From: Comamonadaceae bacterium
GTDB taxonomy: Bacteria; Pseudomonadota; Gammaproteobacteria; Burkholderiales; Burkholderiaceae_C
DNA length: 11,547 nucleotides
Assembly (NCBI GenBank): GCA_947458415.1
Contig: CANGZG010000066.1
Location: 1-11,547 of the forward strand
Direction: 5' to 3'
A program made the position numbers and the translations under genes. Position 1 is the stretch's first letter; every line of letters starts with the position of its first letter. The notes beneath the pieces are model-generated. The model made no database searches and had not been told where the DNA came from. It saw only the letters and a list, made by a program, of their open reading frames with translations. Shown here one piece after another: positions 1 through 6,889 of this stretch.

Positions 1-168
1 GGCCCACAACAAACACGTGGCGGTGTCGCCGCCGCGTGCGCGTCGCATGAGTTCGGTGTTGGTCGAATCAATCAACGGGACATGTTCAAAACGCGCCAGC
101 GGGTCGAGTCGGTTCAACAGCACTTGCACTGGGTGCGGGGAACGGGCGTCGAAAGCGTGGACCGTCAT
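1..168 (-). CDS. birA: Biotin--[acetyl-CoA-carboxylase] ligase, N-terminal part (truncated by window edge)
   Basis: The minus-strand frame from the ATG at 168 down to base 1 gives 56 residues and stays open at the window edge. It contains the pattern LIDSTNTELMRRAR-GD, ending in LLWA. This matches the start of the catalytic domain of biotin-protein ligases, where DSTN (residues about 34-37) precedes the substrate loop GRGR, which would lie beyond the window. The enzyme activates biotin with ATP and attaches it to the carrier protein of acetyl-CoA carboxylase. The short N-terminus, with no helix-turn-helix domain before DSTN, suggests the monofunctional type rather than an E. coli-like repressor (inference). 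It starts 28 nt after the SET gene on the same strand, so the two are probably co-transcribed. No convincing Shine-Dalgarno sequence is seen. The frame stays open upstream of 168, so the start is not certain. Confidence 0.8.
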   Translation of the reverse strand, partial: MTVHAFDARSPHPVQVLLNRLDPLARFEHVPLIDSTNTELMRRARGGDTATCLLWA

Positions 169-196
169 GAACAGTGGCAGACCGAATGACCGGCGC

Positions 197-670
197 TCAG
201 TCCTTGGGAGAGAGCAGCGTGCCGCGACAACTGCCCGCACCGCAGCGGCAGGGGTAATCGGCCAGCAACTCGGGCGTGTACTTCTCGTCGATCACCAAGC
301 CGTAGTCGTAGTTGAGTTCTTCGCCGGCTTTGATTTTGCGCAAGGTGCGGATGAAAATCCGCCCGCCCGCCTCGTCCGCTTCGCAATTGGGCGCGCACGA
401 ATGGTTGATCCAACGTGCATCGTTGCCACCGAAAAGCGCATCGATCACGTTTTTCTTGCTGACATGGAAATAAAACGTGTGGTTCGGGTCGTTGGGGTCG
501 TGGGGATGGCGTTTTTGCGCTTTTTTCCAGCTGATGACCTCGCCGGTGTACTCGATGATGATTTCGCCTTTGGCGATGGGCACCAGGGCAAACACCCCTT
601 TGCCATGGACGCCTGAACTGCGGACTTCAATGCGCTTGCCGTGGGCGGGTGCGATGATGGGGGAGGTCAA
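197..670 (-). CDS. SET-domain protein-lysine N-methyltransferase (small bacterial type)
   Basis: This 157-residue protein is essentially one SET domain followed by a post-SET zinc motif. Seen in order: the SET-N segment SGVHGKGVFA (about 19-28), GEIIIEYTGEVI (35-46), the cofactor and active-site motif RWINHSCAPNC (86-96), GEELNYDYG (116-124, with the catalytic-type Tyr), and post-SET CRCGAGSCRG (141-150), whose three Cys plus one from the NHSC motif would bind zinc. Family knowledge: such enzymes transfer methyl groups from S-adenosylmethionine to protein lysines; the bacterial substrate is usually unknown. The start is a TTG at 670; an in-frame TAA lies just upstream (689-691) and AGAG about 8 nt before it is the only Shine-Dalgarno candidate. 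Length and motif order are complete, so the gene looks intact. It is divergent from topB across an 84-bp gap and followed 28 nt later by birA. It may be a cytoplasmic modifier of a DNA-associated protein (inference). Confidence 0.88.
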   Translation of the reverse strand: MTSPIIAPAHGKRIEVRSSGVHGKGVFALVPIAKGEIIIEYTGEVISWKKAQKRHPHDPNDPNHTFYFHVSKKNVIDALFGGNDARWINHSCAPNCEADEAGGRIFIRTLRKIKAGEELNYDYGLVIDEKYTPELLADYPCRCGAGSCRGTLLSPKD

Positions 671-692
671 GTTGAAAACTCTGGTAAGTTAA

Positions 693-723
693 ATACGTAC
701 ATGTGCGCGCGCGTGCGCGTGCG
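693..723. promoter_or_regulatory. 31-bp perfect alternating purine/pyrimidine tract (candidate Z-DNA) between SET gene and topB
   Basis: From A693 to G723 every step alternates purine and pyrimidine without a break, and most of the right half (703-723) is alternating GC with a few TG steps. Alternating GC/TG tracts of this length are the classic sequence able to flip to left-handed Z-DNA under negative supercoiling. The tract fills much of the 84-bp divergent intergenic space and would overlap or sit next to both promoters. A TATTTA hexamer on the minus strand (690-695) is a possible -10 for the SET gene. That the tract regulates either gene is inference. Confidence 0.55.
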
Positions 724-741
724 AGGATGCCGATTGTATGC

Positions 742-747
742 AAGGAA
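742..747 (+). promoter_or_regulatory. Ribosome binding site of topB
   Basis: AAGGAA lies 7 nt before the ATG at 755. The frame stays open upstream to a possible start at 641, but those 38 extra codons run through the intergenic tract and into the SET gene. This site and the family-typical N-terminus MSKTLVIAEKPS fix the start at 755. Confidence 0.8.
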
Positions 748-754
748 CACACTC

Positions 755-3706
755 ATGAGTAAAACACTGGTCATCGCTGAAAAGCCGTCCGTGGCGCAAG
801 ACATTGTCAAAGCGCTCACCCCCAGCGCAGGCAAGTTTGAAAAGCATGACGACCATTTTGAAAACGAAGCGTATGTGGTCACCAGCGCGGTGGGTCACTT
901 GGTAGAAATACAAGCGCCCGAGGAATTCGATGTCAAGCGCGGCAAATGGAGTTTTGCCCACTTGCCCGTGATTCCGCCTTATTTCGACTTGAAACCGGTG
1001 GAAAAAACCAAGTCGCGTTTGGCCGCCGTGGTCAAGCAAGCCAAGCGCAAAGACATCGGTGCCATCATCAACGCCTGTGACGCGGGCCGCGAAGGTGAAT
1101 TGATTTTTCGCTTGATTGAACAATACGCCGGCGGCAAAAAACCGCTGGACAAGCCGGTCAAGCGCTTGTGGTTGCAATCGATGACGCCACAAGCCATTCG
1201 CGATGGCTTTGACAGCTTGCGCAGCAGCACGCAAATGCAAGGGCTGGCCGATGCTGCCCGCAGTCGCTCAGAAGCCGACTGGCTGGTTGGCATCAACGGC
1301 ACCCGCGCATTCACTGCTTTCAATTCACGCGATGGTGGTTTCTTCCTCACCACGGTGGGTCGGGTGCAAACCCCGACCTTGTCGGTGGTGGTCGAACGTG
1401 AAGAAGTCATTCGCAAATTCATCAGCCGCGACTATTGGGAAATTCACGCCAACTTCGCGGCCAGCGCCGGTGCTTATGCAGGCAAATGGTTCAACCCGGC
1501 GCACAAAGCCCACGCCGACGACAAAGAAATCAAAGAAGACCGCGTTTGGTCTTTGAGCGAAGCCCAAGCCATTGCCGACGCGGTGCGCAACCAAACCGCG
1601 ACGGTCACCGAAGAAAGCAAACCCAGCAGCAAAGGCAGCCCCGGTTTGTTCGACCTCACCAGCTTGCAACGCGAAGCCAACGGACGCTTTGGCTTTTCTG
1701 CCAAAACCACGTTGTCGTTGGCGCAAAGCTTGTATGAACGCCACAAAGCACTGACGTACCCGCGAACCGATTCGCGCCATTTGCCAGAAGACTATTTGCC
1801 CACGGTCAAAGACACGATGCAAATGCTGGCCAAAAGCAACATGGGCCATTTGGCGCCGTTTGCCAAAACCGCGATCGCTCAGGGCTACATCAAACCGACC
1901 AAAAAAGTGTTCGACAACACCAAGGTCAGCGATCACTTTGCCATCATCCCGACGCTGGAAGCACCCAGCGGCCTGTCCGACGCCGAACAAAAACTCTACG
2001 ACTTCGTGGTGCGCCGCTTCATCGCCGTCTTCTACCCCGCAGCGCAATTCATGGACACCACACGCATCAGCCAAGTGACTGCGGCCGGCAAATCGCACCA
2101 TTTCAAAACCACCGGCCGTGTGTTGATCGACCCGGGTTGGCAAGCGATTTATGGCAAGGAAGTCGACGAGGAAGAAGACAAAGAGTCAGGAAAAATCCTG
2201 GTCAAACTGGCCGCTGGCGAACAACCCAAGGTGGACGATGCCGAACCCAAAGGCTTGAAAACCCGCCCGCCGGCACGCTACACCGAAGCCACGTTGCTCG
2301 GGGCCATGGAGGGCGCAGGCAAAACCGTGGAAGACGATGAACTGCGTGAAGCCATGCAAGAAAAAGGCTTGGGCACACCGGCCACACGCTCTTCCATCAT
2401 CGAAGGATTGTTGAACGAAAAATACATGCTGCGCGAAGGGCGCGAGTTGATACCCACCGCCAAGGCGTTTCAACTGATGACCTTGTTGCGTGGCTTGGGC
2501 GTGGAAGAGTTGTCTCGCGCTGATTTGACCGGCGACTGGGAATTCAAACTCTCGCAAATGGAAAAAGGCAAGTTGTCGCGCGAAGCCTTCATGAAAGACA
2601 TCGCCGAGATGACCGGTCGCATGGTGAAAAAAGCCAAAGAGTACGACCGCGACACCATCCCAGGCGATTACGCCACCTTGACCACGCCTTGCCCGAATTG
2701 CGCCGGTGTGGTGAAAGAAAACTACCGGCGCTACAGCTGCATTGGCAAGCCGGGCGCGGTGGCCAAAACCAACGCAGAAGGTGAAGTCGAAGGCCCCGGC
2801 TGTGGTTTTTCGTTCGGCAAAACACCTGCTGGTCGTACCTTTGAATTGACCGAGGTCGAACAGTTTTTGAAAGACAAAAAAATCGGACCACTCGATGGCT
2901 TTCGCTCCAAAGCAGGTTGGCCCTTCACGGCTGAAATCGCACTCAAGTTCAATGAGGAGGAAAAGAACTGGAAACTTGAATTTGATTTTGGCGATGACAA
3001 GAACGCCGAGAGCGGCGAGATTGTGGAGTTTGGCGACGCTGAAAATTTAGGCGCTTGCCCCAAGTGCGGCAGCCCGGTGCATGAACATGGCTCGAACTAC
3101 GTGTGCAGCAAATCCGTGCCGACCAATGCCCAGCCCACGCCCAGTTGCGATTTCAAGTCGGGACGCGTGATCTTGCAACAAGTGATTGAACACGATCAAA
3201 TCCAAAAATTGCTGGCCACCGGCAAAACCGATTTGTTGGAAAAGTTTGTTTCGATGCGCACACGCCGTGCGTTCAAAGCTTATTTGACCTACGACGCGGA
3301 AGCAGGCAAAGTGAGCTTTGCGTTCGAGCCCAGCAAGTACCCCAAAAAGGGCGGCGCACCCACGACTGCCGCATTGGCCAAAGCCGCAGGCAAAACCCTG
3401 CCCGGCAAGAAAACACCTGCTGGCAAAAAGGCCGCCAAGGCGGTGAAAGAAACCAAGCCCAAAGCACCCCGCAAAGCCGCCGCAGGCAAAGCGCCCAGCG
3501 TTGCCTTGGCGGCTGTGATCGGCAACGAAGCCGTGGCCCGCACCGAGGTGATGAAAAAATTGTGGGACTACATCAAAGCCCACAACTTGCAAGACCCGAA
3601 AGACAAACGCACCATCCAATGCGACGCCAAACTCAAAACCGTGTTCGGCAAAGACAGTGTGGGCATGTTTGAGTTAGCCGGATTGATTGGGGCGCATTTG
3701 GGTTGA
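755..3706 (+). CDS. topB: DNA topoisomerase III with C-terminal zinc motifs, Lys/Ala-rich tail and SWIB domain
   Basis: A type IA topoisomerase of 983 residues, which cuts one DNA strand through a transient 5'-phosphotyrosine link, passes another strand and reseals; topoisomerase III mainly unlinks replication and recombination intermediates. The TOPRIM domain opens with KTLVIAEKPSVAQDI and carries DAGREGE at 109-115. The active-site Tyr is Y335 in LTYPRTDSR. Two Cys4 zinc motifs follow: C646, C649, C662, C683 and C768, C771, C784, C798. Residues 860-913 are a Lys/Ala/Pro-rich linker (15 Lys and 15 Ala in 54). Residues about 914-983, including MKKLWDYIKAHNLQDP and a C-terminal hydrophobic helix, resemble a SWIB/MDM2 domain. 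E. coli TopB is about 650 residues and lacks SWIB. The second acidic position of the usual DxDxE motif is Gly (G111), as in several Gram-positive TopB proteins. It is transcribed alone: the SET gene is divergent, the hydrolase remnant convergent. Confidence 0.95.
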   Translation: MSKTLVIAEKPSVAQDIVKALTPSAGKFEKHDDHFENEAYVVTSAVGHLVEIQAPEEFDVKRGKWSFAHLPVIPPYFDLKPVEKTKSRLAAVVKQAKRKDIGAIINACDAGREGELIFRLIEQYAGGKKPLDKPVKRLWLQSMTPQAIRDGFDSLRSSTQMQGLADAARSRSEADWLVGINGTRAFTAFNSRDGGFFLTTVGRVQTPTLSVVVEREEVIRKFISRDYWEIHANFAASAGAYAGKWFNPAHKAHADDKEIKEDRVWSLSEAQAIADAVRNQTATVTEESKPSSKGSPGLFDLTSLQREANGRFGFSAKTTLSLAQSLYERHKALTYPRTDSRHLPEDYLPTVKDTMQMLAKSNMGHLAPFAKTAIAQGYIKPTKKVFDNTKVSDHFAIIPTLEAPSGLSDAEQKLYDFVVRRFIAVFYPAAQFMDTTRISQVTAAGKSHHFKTTGRVLIDPGWQAIYGKEVDEEEDKESGKILVKLAAGEQPKVDDAEPKGLKTRPPARYTEATLLGAMEGAGKTVEDDELREAMQEKGLGTPATRSSIIEGLLNEKYMLREGRELIPTAKAFQLMTLLRGLGVEELSRADLTGDWEFKLSQMEKGKLSREAFMKDIAEMTGRMVKKAKEYDRDTIPGDYATLTTPCPNCAGVVKENYRRYSCIGKPGAVAKTNAEGEVEGPGCGFSFGKTPAGRTFELTEVEQFLKDKKIGPLDGFRSKAGWPFTAEIALKFNEEEKNWKLEFDFGDDKNAESGEIVEFGDAENLGACPKCGSPVHEHGSNYVCSKSVPTNAQPTPSCDFKSGRVILQQVIEHDQIQKLLATGKTDLLEKFVSMRTRRAFKAYLTYDAEAGKVSFAFEPSKYPKKGGAPTTAALAKAAGKTLPGKKTPAGKKAAKAVKETKPKAPRKAAAGKAPSVALAAVIGNEAVARTEVMKKLWDYIKAHNLQDPKDKRTIQCDAKLKTVFGKDSVGMFELAGLIGAHLG

Positions 3707-3841
3707 TTTGCTCGGTAGCTTTGCTTGGCTCTTGCCGGGTTTTTATCGACTTTTATCCGCCGCGCCCGAAGCAGGCTCGGCCTCGCCGCCACGCTTGCGC
3801 AACGTCGGCCACGGCCGAACCGATTCAGGCGCCGCTCACAA
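3707..3841. other. Convergent intergenic gap between topB and the hydrolase remnant
   Basis: These 135 bp separate the 3' ends of two convergent genes. I see no gene and no clear rho-independent terminator. The best hairpin candidate is TCGGCC-AC-GGCCGA at 3805-3818, which has no T run on either side. Confidence 0.5.
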
Positions 3842-4442
3842 TCACTCTCTGTCCGGCGGAAAAATGCTGTCTCTCTTGGGGTTAAACACATGGACCAACG
3901 GGGCTTGCCATTGCATCAGCGCCGCATCTGCCACGCCTTGCGGGGTGGCAATCGGGTTGGCAAAATTTCAAGGGGTCGCAGTCATTCAACACAGTCAACA
4001 CATATTCCGCGCATTGGCCTCGCAGGTCTTTGCCAATTGACAATCTGCCCAACCATCCCGTCACTGCTTGCCATCTGGAGTAAGTCCATTCACCGAAAAA
4101 ACTTTGTGCTCGCCACAGTGCCGGTTTGCTCAACGCTTGCGGGGCCGCTATCCATGCAAAATCACCAGTCAATGACAACAGCCTGGGCGCGCAACCCCGG
4201 GTGGTGATCTCCATCACCCATACCCGCCCGCCTTCCACCCAACACATGCCCACATGGATGTAGGGCGACATGGTGCCCGCTTGCACAAACAGTCGCTCAA
4301 GGTAACCAATGGTGGGGCCGCCTTTGTGGTTGCGCCAAAAAAGCAGGTCGCCGGTTTTCATGTGGGGTCGGATGTCAGCGTAATCAGGCATGGGCAAGGC
4401 AAAAAAGTGAAAACCAAAGGGATCTCCGATTCTGTCTGCCAA
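3842..4442 (-). pseudogene. Permuted papain-like cysteine hydrolase (YiiX/NlpC-P60 type), frameshifted near its 3' end
   Basis: The TTG-initiated frame from 4442 shows TGDLLFWRN (about 30-38), SPYIHVGM with H63, VMEITTRG with E78, and RGQCAEYV with C144. The order His, Glu, then Cys is the circularly permuted NlpC/P60 arrangement of the YiiX/YaeF (C92) family. Such enzymes cleave amide bonds in peptidoglycan or related substrates; the target here is unknown. No signal peptide is evident. As written, the frame after LKF becomes Cys- and Arg-rich and stops at 3882. Dropping one T from the TTTT run at 3962-3965 (minus strand) restores ANPIATPQGVADAALMQWQ... and extends to a TGA at 3842, giving 199 residues. 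All presumed catalytic residues lie before the break, so a protein with an altered tail could still fold. GAGG at 4450-4453 sits 7 nt before the TTG; an ATG at 4391 is the alternative start but has no Shine-Dalgarno. It is divergent from yajC and convergent with topB. Confidence 0.7.
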
Positions 4443-4561
4443 TCACTCACCTCAATGCCGGGGTTTGGGCGGCAGCGGTCGTGGTTTTTGCGCTTATTTG
4501 CACAGACCGACAAGGACCCCACGCCCAGAGACACAAGAAATCTCAGGGCATACCAACCGAA

Positions 4562-4567
4562 TACAAT
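4562..4567 (+). promoter_or_regulatory. Candidate -10 element of the yajC-secD-secF operon
   Basis: TACAAT matches the sigma-70 -10 consensus (TATAAT) at five of six bases and lies about 30 nt before the yajC start, giving a short leader. No good -35 box is visible 16-18 bp upstream, so this is a weak call based on one hexamer and its position. Confidence 0.35.
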
Positions 4568-4585
4568 CGCCGGTTGCCTTTCAAT

Positions 4586-4590
4586 GGAGA
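4586..4590 (+). promoter_or_regulatory. Ribosome binding site selecting the GTG start of yajC
   Basis: GGAGA lies 6 nt before the GTG at 4597. It supports that GTG over the in-frame ATG at 4465, which would add 44 low-complexity, non-YajC-like residues. Confidence 0.75.
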
Positions 4591-4596
4591 GTTTTT

Positions 4597-4929
4597 GTGC
4601 TGATTTCAACCGCTTACGCCCAATCCGCCCCCGCAGCTGCACCCGCCAACGATTTGTCATCCTCTCTCATGAGCATGTTGCCGTTGGTGCTGATGTTTGT
4701 GGTGCTGTACTTCATCATGATCCGCCCGCAAATGAAGCGCCAAAAAGAGCTCAAAGCCATGCTCGATGCATTGGCCAAAGGCGACGAAGTGGTCACCACC
4801 GGCGGCATGCTTGGCAAGATTGCGCAACTGGGCGACAGCCAAATCGGTTTGGATGTGGGCAACGGTGTGGTGCTTCAGCTGCAACGCAGCGCAGTGATTC
4901 AAGTCCTGCCCAAGGGCTCCATCAAATAA
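4597..4929 (+). CDS. yajC: Sec translocon accessory subunit YajC
   Basis: A 110-residue protein of the usual YajC length, starting at GTG. A short periplasmic N-terminus (STAYAQSAPAAAPAND) is followed by one membrane helix (about 25-42, LPLVLMFVVLYFIMI) and then RPQMKRQKE, the family's cytoplasmic boundary. The soluble domain contains LAKGDEVVTTGGMLGKI and ends in VLPKGSIK. YajC associates with SecD and SecF in the inner membrane and is not essential. It is the first gene of this operon; secD begins 10 nt after its stop. In many proteobacteria queA and tgt precede yajC, but here the upstream neighbour is a divergent hydrolase remnant. Confidence 0.95.
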   Translation: MLISTAYAQSAPAAAPANDLSSSLMSMLPLVLMFVVLYFIMIRPQMKRQKELKAMLDALAKGDEVVTTGGMLGKIAQLGDSQIGLDVGNGVVLQLQRSAVIQVLPKGSIK

Positions 4930-4939
4930 GACTTTCGCC

Positions 4940-6838
4940 ATGAACCGCTACGCCCTTTGGAAATACCTGGTCATTGCCGTCGCCGTCTTGCTCGGCAGTG
5001 TGTACACCTTGCCTAACTTTTTCGGAGAAGCGCCTGCGGTTCAAGTCTCTCCCGGGCGCAGCAGCGTCAAAGTCGATCTCGACACCCAAGGCAAGGTCGA
5101 GGAAGCATTGAAATCTGCGGGACTCACGCCTGCCTTGATGAGCCTTGAGAACAATTCGCTCAGGGTGCGTTTTGACACCACCGACGAACAACTCAAAGCC
5201 AAAGACGCCGTACAACGCGCGCTCAACCCCGACACCGACAACCCGTCTTACATCATTGCGCTCAACCTGATTGCGCGCACGCCTGCATGGCTCAGCAGTT
5301 TGCACGCCGCGCCCATGTATTTGGGGCTGGATTTGCGCGGTGGCGTGCACTTCATGTTGCAAGTGGACATGCAAGCGGCGCTGACCAAAAAAGCCGAGTC
5401 CTTGGCGGGAGACTTGCGCTCTGCTTTGCGCGAGAAAAACATTCGCCACGGCGGCATCGCCCGCAACGACCAAACGATTGAACTCGTCTTCAAAGACCCG
5501 GCGGCGGCTGACGCGGCGGCGGGCGTGATCCGTGACCAATTTCCCGAATTGCTGACCACGGTCAGCCCATTGAGCGGCGGCGACATGGGCGTCAGCGCCA
5601 AGCTCAAACCTGAAGCCGGGCGTCTGGTGCAAGACCAAGCGTTGAAACAAAACATCACCACCTTGCACAACCGCATCAACGAGTTGGGCGTGGCCGAGCC
5701 GGTGATTCAACAACAAGGGCTTGACCGCATCGTGGTGCAATTGCCAGGGGTTCAAGACACGGCCAAGGCCAAAGACATTTTGGGACGCACCGCGACGCTG
5801 GAAATTCGCTTGGTCGATGAAAGCAGCGAAGCGCGGTTGGCCGAAAACGGCAGTGGCATGGTGCCTTTCGGCACCGAAAAATACCTGGACCGAAACGGCC
5901 AAGGCGTCGTGGTCAAAAAGCAAGTCTTGCTGACAGGTGAGAACCTGACCGATGCGCAACCGGGCTTTGACAACCAAACACAAGAGGCGGCGGTGCACTT
6001 GACGCTGGACGCCAAGGGCGCGCGGATTTTCAAGGATGTCACCCGCGAGAACGTGGGCAAACGCATGGCCATTTTGCTGTTTGAAAAAGGCAAAGGTGAG
6101 GTCGTGACCGCGCCGGTGATCCGCACCGAAATCGGTGGCGGACGCGTGCAAATTTCGGGCAGCATGACCTCGATGGAAGCCACCGACACGGCGCTGCTGT
6201 TGCGCGCGGGTTCGCTGGCGGCTCCCATGGAGATCATTGAAGAGCGCACCATTGGCCCCTCGCTGGGCGCTGAAAACATCGCCAAAGGATTTGACAGCGT
6301 CACCTGGGGCTTTGTGGCGGTCACGGCGTTCATGTGCATCTATTACACGCTGTTTGGCGTCATCTCCAGCATTGCCTTGGCGGTCAATTTGTTGCTGTTG
6401 GTGGCGGTGCTGTCAATGCTGCAAGCCACTCTGACTTTGCCAGGCATGGCGGCCATGGCCTTGGTGTTGGGCATGGCGATTGACGCCAACGTGCTGATCA
6501 ACGAACGTGTGCGAGAAGAGTTGCGCAACGGCGCTGCGCCGCAGACCGCGATCCACATTGGCTATGACCGTGCTTGGTCCACCATTTTGGATTCCAACGT
6601 CACCACATTGATCGCCGGCTTGGCTTTGCTGGCATTCGGCTCCGGGCCGGTGCGCGGTTTTGCCGTGGTGCATTGCTTGGGCATCCTCACCAGCATTTTT
6701 TCTGCGGTGTTTTTCTCACGCGGTTTGGTCAACCTTTGGTATGGCCGCCAAAAACGCTTGCAATCGGTATCCATTGGCACTGTGTGGCGGCCCGACAACC
6801 TGACCCAAAAAGCCATCGAACGCGCCAAGGGCGACTGA
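4940..6838 (+). CDS. secD: Protein translocase subunit SecD
   Basis: A 632-residue RND-superfamily membrane protein that, with SecF, uses the proton gradient to help pull secreted proteins across the inner membrane after SecA-driven entry. Seen: one N-terminal membrane helix (about 8-27), a large periplasmic part containing the family signature YLGLDLRGGVHF (around D131), and a second periplasmic segment with LGRTATLEIRLV. The C-terminal five-helix bundle (about 455-610) contains LGMAIDANVLINERVREEL around D515, the conserved TM4 Asp region implicated in proton transfer. The length is normal and no break is seen. It starts 10 nt after yajC with only a weak Shine-Dalgarno, so translational coupling is likely. 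secF follows after 51 nt. Confidence 0.97.
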   Translation: MNRYALWKYLVIAVAVLLGSVYTLPNFFGEAPAVQVSPGRSSVKVDLDTQGKVEEALKSAGLTPALMSLENNSLRVRFDTTDEQLKAKDAVQRALNPDTDNPSYIIALNLIARTPAWLSSLHAAPMYLGLDLRGGVHFMLQVDMQAALTKKAESLAGDLRSALREKNIRHGGIARNDQTIELVFKDPAAADAAAGVIRDQFPELLTTVSPLSGGDMGVSAKLKPEAGRLVQDQALKQNITTLHNRINELGVAEPVIQQQGLDRIVVQLPGVQDTAKAKDILGRTATLEIRLVDESSEARLAENGSGMVPFGTEKYLDRNGQGVVVKKQVLLTGENLTDAQPGFDNQTQEAAVHLTLDAKGARIFKDVTRENVGKRMAILLFEKGKGEVVTAPVIRTEIGGGRVQISGSMTSMEATDTALLLRAGSLAAPMEIIEERTIGPSLGAENIAKGFDSVTWGFVAVTAFMCIYYTLFGVISSIALAVNLLLLVAVLSMLQATLTLPGMAAMALVLGMAIDANVLINERVREELRNGAAPQTAIHIGYDRAWSTILDSNVTTLIAGLALLAFGSGPVRGFAVVHCLGILTSIFSAVFFSRGLVNLWYGRQKRLQSVSIGTVWRPDNLTQKAIERAKGD

Positions 6839-6889
6839 CGACTGACCGACCAAGGCGTTGCTGCCGCCCCTGACGAACAAGGAACCTCG

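Noticed and set aside
17..616. A 199-codon plus-strand open frame opposite birA and the SET gene.
   Set aside because: The minus strand encodes clear BirA and SET motifs here; the plus-strand translation matches nothing.
641..754. N-terminal extension of TopB to an in-frame ATG at 641.
   Set aside because: It overlaps the SET gene start and reads through the alternating GC tract; the ATG at 755 has a strong ribosome binding site and the family-typical N-terminus.
1325..2143. A 272-codon minus-strand open frame opposite topB.
   Set aside because: It is antisense to the well-conserved topoisomerase core, including the active-site Tyr region, with a low-complexity Gly/Phe/Arg composition and no recognisable motif.
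3718..3750. GGC-TCTT-GCC followed by GGGTTTTTA after topB, considered as a rho-independent terminator.
   Set aside because: The stem has only three to four pairs, too weak to call.
3805..3818. Inverted repeat TCGGCC-AC-GGCCGA downstream of topB, considered as a terminator.
   Set aside because: The loop is too short unless the stem shrinks to five pairs, and neither side has a T run.
4358..4660. A 100-codon minus-strand frame with a hydrophobic stretch upstream of the hydrolase, possibly a membrane N-terminus joined by another frameshift.
   Set aside because: It overlaps the start of yajC and its presumed promoter, and the hydrolase frame already has a good ribosome binding site at its own start.
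4254..4943. A 229-codon plus-strand open frame spanning the hydrolase, the intergenic gap and yajC.
   Set aside because: It crosses two real genes in wrong frames; yajC is in another frame with its own ribosome binding site.
4922..6151. A 409-codon open frame on the minus strand opposite secD.
   Set aside because: It lies wholly antisense to an unmistakable secD, is rich in His, Gln and Arg as expected from reading its complement, and shows no domain. It is a codon-bias shadow.
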